NCBI RefSeq assembly: GCF_014898055.3 | Contig: NW_023603184.1 | Location: forward strand, 27,940,808-28,004,807 | Origin: Talpa occidentalis | Taxonomy: Eukaryota > Chordata > Mammalia > Eulipotyphla > Talpidae | Direction: 5' to 3' | Length of the DNA stretch: 64,000 nucleotides | Shown: in pieces, positions 36,765-48,439 of the stretch | Numbering within the stretch: position 1 is the first letter of the stretch | Layout: every line of letters begins with the position of its first letter | Made by a program: the position numbers and the translations under genes | Notes under the pieces: model-generated | Database searches by the model: none | The model's input: only the letters and a program-made list of their open reading frames with translations | Told to the model about the DNA's origin: nothing

Positions 36765-37237
36765 CTAAATTTTGATGGATAACAAGTGGACTCTTAAGTG
36801 ATTGGGAATTATGTGACTAGAGTGTTCATTACTTAAATCCATGTTATCTGTCCTTGGCAAGTTTCTTTACCAATTACTTCATCTACTCTAGGAGTTGACC
36901 TTTTGCATTCTACTTCATGTGGCTTATTTGGTTCTGTTCAAGATTTCTTTTTGCATACGCCCTCTATAGCATGGCATACATTCTCATATTCTTCTCCTTT
37001 ACTGGTTTATAATTGGGAGACTGAATCAGCTGTTTCAGATATAAACCCGCTTGATAATAGTTGTCATTTGAAGTTTGTTGACTTAGAGAATACATAATTA
37101 CAAAATAATTCTATTACTTCAGTAGCACTTTTATTAGTCTCACTAAAATCTAAATGCTGTAGGAAAATAGTAGTACACTTAAGTGAGACACCATTTATTC
37201 TATTGTAAATATGGCATTAAATCAAATATAGACTACA

Positions 37238-37479
37238 GGGCCTCCCCTGTGGCACAGCGGTTGAGTGCTGGGTTGTGAGGCTGCCTGCAGCCTCTGCAGC
37301 GCCGGTTTGGTCCCCGGCCACCGGCGAGGACCACCACATGGCTTGCAAACTTCTCCTGCCACGCCCGCTGCTCCCCTCAGCAGTGTACTGCTCCCAGCTC
37401 TGGCTCTGGTGAATTCTCTCACCCTCCTGTGCTTCTGACTGTGCCCAGTGCTTGTATAAATGAATAAATAAATTAAAAA
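37238..37479 (+). mobile_element. tRNA-derived SINE with internal deletion
   Basis: TSD aatcaaatatagactac against aatcaaatgtagactac (about 37220 and 37481). The segment between tgtactg and ctcccagctc is shortened. Confidence 0.92.
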
Positions 37480-39305
37480 AAAATCAAATGTAGACTACCA
37501 TAGGTTTCTCTCTCTTTTTTAATTGTAATAAAGCATTGGCAAAAATTGTTACAACTTTTCTTTCTTTTAAACCCCTTCCTTTTATCACTCTTTGTTTTTA
37601 TGTACAGGTAAGGGAAACAAGGTCACATAGAATTGACACATAATTTGTTTTTAGATACACAAAGTACAATAGTAATATTCATTTACTTTTTAAGATTACT
37701 AGAAAGAGTGGTTGTCCTTGTGCCAGACTGAGGTGGAACTGGGGAAGGAGAAGAGAATGCTTAGGTGGCCTAGCGGAGGAGAGAACAATCTGTCCTTTGG
37801 GCCAGTGCATTCTTGTTTATGGGAAAGAGTCGGTTTATATAAACTAAGAATGAATACTAATGATTTGCATTATTAGTAATCAAGCCAGATGTCATATAGT
37901 TCTGTGTTACTGGTTAAGTTTTATACCTTTATTCCCTCTGTGCACCCGATACTGTGATAAGTAGTAGAATGGAGAAATAAATCAGATTTACCCCTCACCT
38001 CATAGCTTGATGGGGAAGACATAAATAAAAAAGGTAATTGCAGAACAATGAGATGAAGGTTCTGATATGGATTTTGGATGGTATGAGGGAATTAGTAGAC
38101 AACTCAGAGTTGAAGGTGGTTAGGAATTGAAGGAGTATATAAACACACATATACAGTGTTTACAGTGTTCTTAAAATAAAGATGAAATGCATTAGGAATC
38201 AAATATTAAGTAAGTCTTAGTCCAACGTGAAAGGCAAATAACTACTTGGTCTCTTGTTATAATCATACAAGTGTGGATAATGTGGGATCTGTTCCTCTTT
38301 TCCACAGCTGACCAACCTTCATCATGCATATTTGTTGGGCCATTGCTCACCTCCTTTGGGAACATAGTAATCCACCAAGGCTACTACAGTTTCTCAAGAT
38401 ATTTTTTATAATTGTTAGAAAATTCAAAACATTTTACAAAGCTTTAGTGGACATCTCCCATATCTATTGAGAAAAAATTTAGGTTTTCTTTGAGAACACC
38501 AAGTCATTCATTATTAAGTTGGAGTAAATAAGTTTATTGAACAAGGTGTTCATCACATTTTGCTCAAATAATGAGGTATAACTGAAATAAAAATATTTAT
38601 TTTGTTTATATGTGTATTTCATATACTGGACTTACCCTACTTTAATGGAGAAATTTCAGAAATGTTCTCAACAATGGCAACTATTTAAATGTGTAAAGCT
38701 AAGTACTTTTAATCATTCACTTGCATTTTCAGTTCATGTAAATTTCTCCTTCCCCTATCCCCTTTCATTGTTTGTCCTTACTTCTTTATTTACTTTGTAG
38801 TCTCTCTGCATAGCACTCTGATCTATAGAATCTCATTGTTTATGGTCTTGTTAAAATAGTAGAAGTTACTCTTAATATGTAATAATGAATTTATCTTGTT
38901 ATTAATTCTTGGTAGAAATTGGTTTATAGGACCTGATGATTGGCGTAATACAAGCTTCCTATATTGGGGATGCATGGTATTTAAAATGAACCCGTTTATA
39001 CTTTACATTTTAATCCATAACTTACAGATTTGAGGAACAAAGATAATTTTTATATTAATAAAATGTATGCAATATTAAACATGCTTTTAAATTTTCATGA
39101 AGTATTATATATCCCATGTACTTTAGGGCATATAACAAAATAACCTGACTTTATCTTAGAAATAAGGTTTATGCAGTGTACATATTAGGAAAAAAATGTC
39201 TTACATGCTGCTGAAAAAAATTGAAATAATTTTCAACCAAGTTACTTTAACCTCTCAATATCTACTTGTATTAAGTTCTTACTAACTTACTATTTTTTAA
39301 TGTAA

Positions 39306-39440
<135 letters not shown>

Positions 39441-39835
39441 TGAGTATTCAAAAAAATCTTGTAAATAAAACTGACTTAGGAATGAAGGTATAATTTCTGA
39501 CTAATAAAATCTAACCATATTGCACTTTTTGGTAATTTCGGGGCATTTCTCACTTTAGAAGACAGCACCTTCTTGTATAGTATGTAAGAATCTTAAAAGA
39601 GAGGTTGATTTATAAAAAATTGTGAGAGAGAATCAGAAGTACATAGATATATCATAGGATAAAATTTGTAAGGTTTACATTTAGGATAAATTAACAGATT
39701 TTAACTTCCCTTGCTTATAACTTTAACGCCCTTTTGAATAAGTATGTTACTTGCTTAAGATAATCTGACTATGTAAACCATATTCTCTTTTTCCTTCACT
39801 TTTCAATTTAAGAAACAAAGTTGTCATTTAAACTT

Positions 39836-39838
<3 letters not shown>

Positions 39839-39871
<33 letters not shown>

Positions 39872-39878
39872 GTGTGTG
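39839..39878. repeat. (TG)n microsatellite
   Basis: About 20 TG units with one CG interruption, in intron 6. Confidence 0.97.
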
Positions 39879-40289
39879 TTTCTAAAAGACTGTCATCAGA
39901 TGTCTAAAAATGCTCTATGGAGGAAGTCCATATTTAAATAAATTCTAAAGTCAGACATTGTAATGAGCATACTATTAAAAGACATTTAATATACCCTTAC
40001 CCTTTATTTTTGAAAGACATTTTGAAGTAAAATAAATTGATTTTCCCCCTTTTATTATCTTTGAGTAATATCTTTGAAATTATTATAAATAGGAGTTAGA
40101 GTATTGAATAATGAGGTGAATTGATGGACTCTGGAGCCCAAAACTAGAACAAACTGATCAGTTCAGGGTAAAATGCCTGCTTTGGGAAGTAGTGCATCAT
40201 AAGGGGATCCCAGGAATAGGATTAACCATGAATTCTGATACCCTGAAAATAGTCTGTAAATTCATAGCACTGTGGAGAGGAATAAGCAC

Positions 40290-41160
40290 ATAGTTACTAG
40301 GGCTCTTCATTCAGCAACCATACGTTGGATGCTATATAATAAGCACTCTTAGGCCTGGAGATTATAGTCATGGATAAGACATAGCTCGCTTGTATAAGTG
40401 AGCTCATTGACACAGTTGTGTGTGTATGTGTGCATGTGCATGCGCACGGGCCTGCCATGAAGAAAATAAAGCAGGGTAATGCAGGAAGAGTAACTGTCAG
40501 GCAGTGAGGTGGGTAATCAGGAAGGGTCTCTCTGAGGAAATAATCTCTGAGTTGTAGACCTCACAGGGGCCAGTCCTGTGAAAATTTGGGGAAAGAAATT
40601 TTAAGGCACAAGTGCAGCTTTGCCTTTGAGGAACAAAAAAACTTCATTGTAACTGGAGTCCAATGAATAAGGAGATGGAGTGAGAGAGTTAAAGAGGAAG
40701 GCCTGATGCCTTAGAGATTGTGAAAAAAGAATGACGTCTGCTGTAGATGGGGAAACAAAGCCTGAGAGTACTGATGATGTTTCATAACTTAGAACTAAGA
40801 AAGGGCTGCTCCTTAAAAAGATTGGACCTCCCTGGACTACAGACAGAGTAACTCTTAAGTGTGAAGGGTTCTTTTTGTTACTTTTCCCTCTTTAGATGGA
40901 TTAAGCACATTGTTTTAGGACAATTTATATATTGACTTGTGGGATTGCTTTGAAAGTAGGGTGCTGTGGCATAGTTAAAGCAGGCATGGATGGAAGAGGG
41001 TGAGAATGAAGATGGTGGCAGTGGTTAAGATACTAAAGATTATAAATTGATAGGGCTTAATGATAAACTGATTTAGAAGTAAAGGAAAGGGAAAAATCTA
41101 ATATGGCATCCAGATTTCTAACTTAGGTAACTGGAAAACAGCAAGTACCAGCAGGATTTA
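40290..41160. repeat. Ancient interspersed repeat, class uncertain
   Basis: It follows a familiar old mammalian repeat: attcagcaaccatacgttgg, gaagaaaataaagcagggta, aatcaggaagggtctctctg, aggaaataatctctgagttg, then gaatgaagatggtggcagtg. I recognise the text but cannot safely name the class. Confidence 0.45.
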
Positions 41161-41812
41161 AAACTTTTTAAGTTATTTCTACCAGGACTAAAGGTCAGGT
41201 GAGAATTCAGTTTTATATTACAGTGATTCCTCCTCATTAGTGAATTTCCCTTGGAAGAATTTGAAGCATTTAAAATTTTGTCTTCAGTGTTTCTTCATAG
41301 CTGCTTATAGAATTTTAGATGCTTTGATGTAAATTATAAATCCCTCTGCTAAAGAAAATATGAGTAACTCTTTTAGTCTCACAAATGTCAGTAGAATGCA
41401 TTTCACTTTTTTTCTAATCAAAACTTCCCTGTAAACATCTATATGTTTTATCAGTCCTTTGTTTTAACCCTCTTGTCTTCTATATTTAATCCCTAGCTCT
41501 CTTCTTGATTGTGTAAAAAAGAGGGACAGGATCACAGAACTGCAGCTTTTAAGTCCTAAATTAAGAAAAGTATTGAAACTTGAACAGAAGGTCACACCAT
41601 AATTAAGGAAAAACTATGGGGACTACACCTGAGAAAAGAAAGCAAAATTGTACAAAAATATAACTATGATGTAAAATATATATAAATAAATTATAATAAT
41701 AAAAAATTAAGGGAAAAAAAGGCCATTAGTATATTTGTGTGCTGCAGCAGAAAAAATTAATGCTCTCGCCTCTTTTTGAAACTATGAAAGGAGTAAGGAA
41801 ATGTAATAATTT

Positions 41813-42080
41813 TTTTTTAAGATTTATTTATTTATGCATACAAGAGCTGGAGTATAGGCCAGAGATGCAGGGGGGTGAGAGGATCCACCAGAGACAGAGC
41901 GGGGAACAGAACAGGCAGACTAGCTGAAATACATTGCTGAGGGGAGCAACGGGCAAGACAGGAGAGGTTTGCCTCGCCATGTGGGTTTCTGCCTGGCCAG
42001 CTGGGGATTAAACTTGTGCCACAGAGGCTGTGGATTGCTTCATAGTGAGTTGCTTAACCCCTTGCACCACCAGGGAAGCC
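41813..42080 (-). mobile_element. tRNA-derived SINE, older type
   Basis: Full-length. Flanks aatgtaataat and aaagtaataat suggest the TSD. Confidence 0.92.
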
Positions 42081-43103
42081 CTCGAAAGTAATAATCTTAT
42101 TGCCAATTTAAGATATAAGGAATCACTAATATTGTCCTTATTTAATATTTTGTCTTTGGTATTTTATTGAATATAAAATTAGTGTAAGGGCTTTTGTTGG
42201 TACGTAACCAACTTTAGTCCTACAATCTTATTTTTTTCCATGACATCTTAAGTTCTTCAATTGTAAATTTGCTTATTTTTGTAGCAGGCCCTGAAACTAG
42301 GGCTGTACTGTTATGAAAGGAAAAATCTTATCTGAATTATTTTATTTTATTATACTTCTTCCCTTTTAAAAACTTTTTATTATTTAAAATTGCAAACATT
42401 TTAATAACAGAAAAGTAGTATAATACATTTTTTGTACCATCACTCAGCTTTGAATATTACCAACTCATAATCACACTTTTTACTTATAACCCTCCAATCT
42501 AATTATTTGGAAGCACATCCCCTGCGTATTACCTATATATATTATATCTCAGGTCAGTACTCTTTTTTTTTTTTTTTTTTTTTTAAAGCAACTGTTCAAA
42601 ACAGGATCCAAGCAAGATGTGTGTATATGGCAGCTGCTTGATGAAATTCTTGATCTGTTTAATCTGTTTTCAATCCCCTCTCTCTTCCACCTCCTTACCG
42701 TTTATTCCTTGAAAATACTATATTGAAAACTGATGTTAATTGCCCTGTGGTTTTCTGCAGTTTAGGTTCTGATACTTGATTGCCAGTGTCTTTTAATGTC
42801 ATTCTTCTGTTCACTGAATGTTTTTGAGAATTAACACAGTTGATGAGAGTTAGTTTTGACAATTACTTTTAAATTAACTTTGCCTTCCATTCATGTTGTA
42901 TTCTTAATGCTTTTCTTGTTAGAGTTTAAATTTCATCCAGATATATAAATTGAGAAAGACTAATGTTTCATTAGATTTTAATAGCTTGTGTTAATATCTA
43001 AACTCTGTAGTACCTCGAGTAAAGATCTTAACATTTTTATGTTATTAAATGTTTTAATAATCAAATGTATTACATATAATTTTCAGACATTTTATTTCAA
43101 CAG

Positions 43104-43249
43104 GTGGGAATTTGAAGAATCTGAAGAAGATCCAGTGACAAGTATACCATTTCAACTTCAAAGACTTTTTGTTTTGTTACAAACTAGCAAAAAGAGAGCA
43201 ATTGAAACCACAGATGTTACAAGGAGCTTTGGATGGGACAGTAGTGAAG
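43104..43249 (+). CDS. USP47: USP47 exon 7 (residues ~218-267)
   Basis: This 146-nt exon has acceptor ..atttcaacag and donor gtatta. It is split-codon at both ends: it completes Lys and opens Ala. It encodes [15 protein letters not shown]... to ...SFGWDSSE, part of the USP thumb helices. The reading frame stays open for a few codons upstream and downstream into the introns, so a simple ORF search overextends it. The splice sites set the true edges. Confidence 0.96.
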
Positions 43250-43427
43250 GTATTATTCTCTTGTAAAGATAAATATTTCTAATATCCAAAGGAATTCTGG
43301 CACACAATATTATAAACAAATAACACATTAACGACTGAGCTAGCTTTACCTTAAACCTTCACATTGCTTTTTGCTGGGATTTAAAAATAACTATTTTTAA
43401 AATTTAAGCTCTGAGAGATAAACTTTT

Positions 43428-43752
43428 TTTTTTTTTTTTTTTTTATAGAGGCATGTTTTATTTATTTATTTGTTTGTTTGTTTGTTCGTTCGTTTTTTTT
43501 GTTTATACATGCACTGGGTACAGTCAGAAGCGCGGGAGGGTGAGAGAATTCACCAGAGCCAGAGCGGGGAGCAGAGCAGGCAGACAAACGAAGCACACTG
43601 CTGAGGAGAGCAGCGGGCGGCAGGAGAGGTCTGCGCGCCATGTGGGACCCTCCTCTGGTGACCGGGGAGCAGCCGGGGATCGAACCAGCGCCGCAGAGGT
43701 CGCCGGCAGGTTCGCAACCCAGCGCTCAACCGCTGTGCCACAGGGGAGGCCC
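43428..43752 (-). mobile_element. tRNA-derived SINE, atagaggcatg subtype
   Basis: 15-bp perfect TSD GAGAGATAAACTTTT (43413-43427 and 43753-43767). Young, CpG-rich, lying in intron 7. Confidence 0.96.
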
Positions 43753-44090
43753 GAGAGATAAACTTTTGATTAATGAAAACTTCCTTATAAGTCTACTCTT
43801 TTTATATACTTAAGCTAAAATTTTAATTTTGGATCTTAGACTTTTGATAGTGAAAAATAACAAAAATGGCAGATAATATAACAGCAGAAAACCATTATTT
43901 GTAAAATGCAAACATTTCTTGATTTTCTTCCTTTTGATTGCCAGTCGTGATTACACTATATTGTGCTTTTTTAAAATTTAGCGTTATTGTGTAGGCTTTT
44001 CCAAGTTTCTCATAATTTGCTTTTAAACAAATTAATGTTTTATTACACTAAATTTATTGCCTTTTTAATTAAACTCTGTCTTAAAAATAG

Positions 44091-44170
44091 CTTGGCAGCA
44101 GCATGATGTACAAGAACTGTGCAGAGTCATGTTTGATGCTTTGGAACAGAAATGGAAACAAACAGAACAG
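44091..44170 (+). CDS. USP47: USP47 exon 8: QQHD motif
   Basis: This 80-nt exon has acceptor ..ttaaaaatag and donor gtaatt. It encodes [20 protein letters not shown] and ends in [13 protein letters not shown] is this protein's form of the USP QQDAxEFL motif that packs beside the active site. The acceptor has a weak, A-interrupted pyrimidine tract. Confidence 0.96.
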
Positions 44171-44281
44171 GTAATTCATTTCTGTCAAGTTGAGGAAATT
44201 GTTTTCTAATCACTCTTTACCCTAAAGTGACTTTTGTTCTTTTGGAATGTTTTATATCTTGGACATTAGTCCAGTTGATAA

Positions 44282-44317
44282 AGTACTTTCAATTCCGTAT
44301 GAGGAATTGAAAGTACT
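44282..44317. repeat. Perfect 15-bp stem hairpin
   Basis: AGTACTTTCAATTCC (44282-44296) and its exact reverse complement (44303-44317) flank the loop GTATGA. It lies in USP47 intron 8. Confidence 0.95.
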
Positions 44318-45543
44318 AGGTTCTCACTTGGCCATTAACTGAGTTATAAAGTTTCTTATTAAACCACTCTTAGTATGTCAGATTCCTTTTATTAAATAAG
44401 AAATTGGACTGGGACCTAGACAGTTTCTTTTCAGCTCTAAAATATATATAATTCACAGACATACACATATATTCTTTAACACATTTAAAGTATATGTTTT
44501 GACCAGTGAGGCATATTCACATGCTTTTGACATTTAGAATCTTTATTAATTTGACCCTGTTCTTATCTAATGGAAGGAAGAAAAGTTTGAAGTGGGAGAG
44601 AACATTAAGAATGTCATTGAATGGGAGTAAGGCCAAACTGGATGGTGCTTAGAACTCAGTTAGAATACACTGAATGTAGGGAAGAGGGTCATAGGGATGA
44701 AGAAGGGTAAGTATCTGGAAGGTCACCTGAAGGGTTTGATGTCTGATTGGAATTATTATAATGGCTTTGACCATAGTTTTTCAAACATACATTGCATTAA
44801 GATCAGCTGGAGCATTCCTTCTATGTATCCAAGGTTTGGTACAAGAATCTTAAGGCAAACATTCTCTTGGAGAGTTCTTACTTAGGGAGTTACCTATCTT
44901 CTTTGGGCAGTTGGCTGTGTTCGGGAACTAGAGGAGAGGTCCATTCTTTTAGGTAAAGATACTCTGAAGAAGATGGACTTTAAGATATATTTTTGAATTT
45001 TCTATACTTTAAAAGATTTTATTTATCAACATTATGTATATTACTGAAAGTTAAAAAGTTTTATTTGCACCTTGGGCTACCGAATAAGATTTTAGAAGTA
45101 AGACTATATTATTGTAAGTATGATAATAGGCATATGTAAAATTATAAAAATAGCTAGCTATTTAGCTATATAATTATTAATGTGCCTAAAGTGACAGATT
45201 CGCATATATTCTCATCCCAAAGAAAGGATGCTATGAAGCTTAATAGTACAATAAATTTGCCAACTGATTTCAACAAAATATTTTAATACTGGGGTCTTAG
45301 CGATACGGAATTGAAATAATTTTTGTGCATTGATTTTTAGTGTTAATCTAGTTTTATTGAATTTTGGTTGACTTTTATCAAACCTTGATTATTTTTCCTA
45401 GAGAATTTTACATAAATCTTAAAGCTTTGTAAACTTCAATACTAGAAATCAATATCCTTTTGAAATTCAATTGTGTTTTCATACAATTTTAAAAATTATT
45501 TTTAAGAAACGCTTTTTAAAAATGTAAATGTTCTTATTTCTAG

Positions 45544-45693
45544 GCTGATCTTATAAATGAACTATATCAAGGCAAGCTGAAGGACTATGTGAGATGTCTG
45601 GAATGTGGTTATGAGGGATGGAGAATCGACACATATCTTGATATTCCATTGGTCATCCGACCTTATGGGTCCAACCAAGCATTTACTAGTGTG
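45544..45693 (+). CDS. USP47: USP47 exon 9: first zinc-ribbon CxxC
   Basis: This 150-nt exon is phase 0 at both ends, with acceptor ..atttctag. It encodes [20 protein letters not shown] and on to NQAFTSV. CLEC (predicted Cys311 and Cys314) is the first half of the zinc ribbon in the fingers of the USP domain. The donor that keeps the frame with exon 10 is GTG/gtgtgt, which is weak. A near-consensus gtaagt lies 79 nt further on, after an in-frame stop. Confidence 0.95.
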
Positions 45694-47611
45694 GTGTGTA
45701 CCTTTCAGCTGACTGCTTGTGTATCCACACACAGAATACATAATAGCACAGTGGTATATTATCTGTCATAACGTAAGTATCATCCTAGATACACCTTCTT
45801 GGGTTGTTAGTCATACCTGCACTTCAACTAGCAAGATCTAGAAGATTTTTGAGCCTTCAGTGAGTCCTAATAGTGCATGTATTAGAAGAAAAGTGAATGC
45901 AAGTGTACTGCTTCATCGCTCAGTATTTTGTTCTTCTGATAGGTGACTAGATTATTTCACTTTATCTTTATTTAATAAATACTATTTTTGTGACTGTTTT
46001 TGCAGTGGAAAGTACTTTTGGGGGAAGGACTTTGTTTTGTTCCCTACACTTCTAAAATTGGGAAAATAACCTTTAGTTTTTATGACAAACAGAGGCCATA
46101 TTTTTAAAAAGAACATCCCTATTCTAAAATTTAAATCAAAAGAATACATATGTAAACATGGATAGTTTGAAGAATCAGAACTATACACAATTAGGTTCGT
46201 TATTTATATACTGACTATTTAATTGGCAGATTACCTAGCATTTTCTCCTTCCTCTTCTTGCTATGCATTTTTAATTGCTTTTTGAAAATTTTTGTTGCAT
46301 TGTCATTACGTATATGTGTTTAACTACTTACACATAAGAGGAGAGTCATCAGTTATGTTGATACTTAAAATTAGAGTGTTTAGAAACTTTTTTTTATTAT
46401 GAGTCAAGGGAAACTTTCACATCTAAGACATCTAAAAAAGAATTTCATAATGATGTCATTTTGGGTCTAATTAAATGTTGAGGAAGCTAGTTCTATTTGT
46501 GTTGTTATTTTGGAATCTTCTGATCAAGTTTTCAGCAAATACAATTGCTTAGCTAAATCTTTTTTTATTCCCCTGCCAAATTGCTACCATTTTCTTAAGT
46601 AGTAAATTATAGATACTGCAATGGAATAACTTGGAGTATATTTTTGTAGAAATGAAAAAAGGGGCATTTCCAAATGGAATTCTCCAAAAGTATCATTCTC
46701 AACAGAGAATGATAAACGGATGGAAGTAATGATAGTAGTGATACTTCAAAGGGAATTAGAAGTTACAGCTATAAAGCAGTATATAAGCAATTTTATAATG
46801 CACATGCGCTAATAGGCCTTGCAGAAGGGAACTTAAAACTTATTAGACTTTGCTGGAATCATTTGAGGGAAATTATAGCAGGTAAAACTACCCAAGATAG
46901 GGGTTCTAAGGAGGATACTACCTTCACAGAACTTTAGGTAGAGGTAAGAGAGGTAAGTGATTTCCTATTATTTTCTGAATTCAAAACCTACAATCTTTGT
47001 TCTTAATCCACAGAAATCATCACACAGGATCTAAAACTAGGTTTATATCACTGTTTGCCATTGTGTATTTTGTCAATTCTATATGCTTAGAAAGAATTTG
47101 GTATAATTGTAGATTGTAAAAATATAGTTAAAAGCATTTTGAAATCGGATTCAAACAATATATAATTTAGCCTTAATTTGAACTCTTTTAAATTGATTTT
47201 CCCACTTTATAAATGAACTCTGGTATTTTTGTCTTATTGGATATATGTACAAATAGACTGATATTAACAAAACAGATAAAATTTATATACATGTGCATAC
47301 AACACATGCAGCATTGATGGTTATACTTGCTGTTTATTGTATGTTTTGTGTAGTGGGCCACAATATTATGGTGTGTGTATCTTGATATTTAATTTCAGTA
47401 ATTAAGTATGAGGTTCTGTTAAGGGTTACAGTTACTTTTTCTTTAACCTTCCTCTGGAACATCCAGTTTCTGGAACTGGTTTATTTTCATATTTGAATAA
47501 ATTAACCTGAGAATAATATTTAAGATTAAAAATGAATGGAATTACCACTTAGCTAATTTATGATAACACCTGTAATTTGTGTTCATTTTTGGTATGACTG
47601 ATATACTTTAA

Positions 47612-47868
47612 AAAAAAAATATTTATTTATTTATACAAGTCCTGGATACAGTCAGAAGCACGGGAGGGTAAGAGAATTCACCAGAGCCAGAGTTGGGAGC
47701 AGAAAAGGCAGACTGACGAAGTACACTGCTGAGGGGAACATTGGGCGTGGCAGGAAGTCTGCGCGCCATGTGGGACCCTCGCCAGCAGCTGGGGATTGAA
47801 CCGGTGCTGCAGAGGCTACAGGCAGCTTCGCAGCCCCGTGCTCAACTGTAGTGCCACCAGGGAGGCCC
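47612..47868 (-). mobile_element. tRNA-derived SINE, cluster member 1
   Basis: Young-type body ending ccaccagggaggccc. Flanked by gatatacttt and gataaacttt. Confidence 0.92.
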
Positions 47869-47877
47869 GATAAACTT

Positions 47878-48137
47878 TTTTTTTAAAGATTTATTTATTT
47901 ATGCATACAAGAGCTGGGTTACAGGCCAGAGATACAGGGGTGAGAGGATCCATAAGAGACAGAGCGGGGAACAGAACAGGCAGATTGACTGAAATACACT
48001 GCTGAGGGGAGCAGCGGGTGAGACAGGAGAGGTCTGCCTCACCATTTCTCCCTGGCCCGCCTTGGGATTGAACTCATGCTGCAGAGGCTGCGGATTGCTT
48101 CATAGTGAAGTGCCCAACCCCTTGCGCCACCAGGCCC
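47878..48137 (-). mobile_element. tRNA-derived SINE, cluster member 2
   Basis: Older type with a gcatacaagagctgg tail. The 5' end is trimmed to ccaccaggccc. It lies between gataaacttt and actgatagacttt. Confidence 0.92.
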
Positions 48138-48153
48138 AACTGATAGACTTTTT

Positions 48154-48439
48154 TTTTTTTTTAAAGATTTATTTATTTATTTATTTTTAATTTATACAAT
48201 AGCTGGGGTACAGGCCAGAGGTGTGGGAGGGTGAGAGTATTCACCAGAGACAGAGCAGGGAGCAGAACAGGCAGACAGACTGAAAGCACTGCTGAGGGTA
48301 GCAGTGGACAAGGCAGGAGAGATCTGCTGGGCCATGTGGGAATCTACCCGGCCAGCCGAGAATCAAACCCGTGCTGCAGAGGATTTGGACAGCCTCACAG
48401 CGTTGCGCTCAACCCGCTGCGCCACCGGGGAGACCCCCC
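48154..48439 (-). mobile_element. tRNA-derived SINE, cluster member 3
   Basis: 16-bp TSD AACTGATAGACTTTTT at 48138-48153 and 48440-48455. The 5' end reads gccaccggggagacccccc. Confidence 0.93.

Larger units (their letters stand above)
43250..45543 (+). other. USP47: USP47 introns 7 and 8
   Basis: Intron 7 (43250-44090) holds one young antisense SINE. Intron 8 (44171-45543) holds a perfect hairpin (44282-44317) and a MER5A-like trace near 44765-44830. Nothing else is recognised. Confidence 0.88.

Noticed and set aside
42562..42584. T run resembling a SINE tail
   Set aside because: No SINE body follows, so it is only a homopolymer.
42988..43266. 92-codon frame around exon 7
   Set aside because: Only 43104-43249 is exon; the flanks are intron read-through.
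45589..45771. 60-codon frame around exon 9
   Set aside because: It is exon 9 read through its donor into the intron; the true exon ends at 45693.
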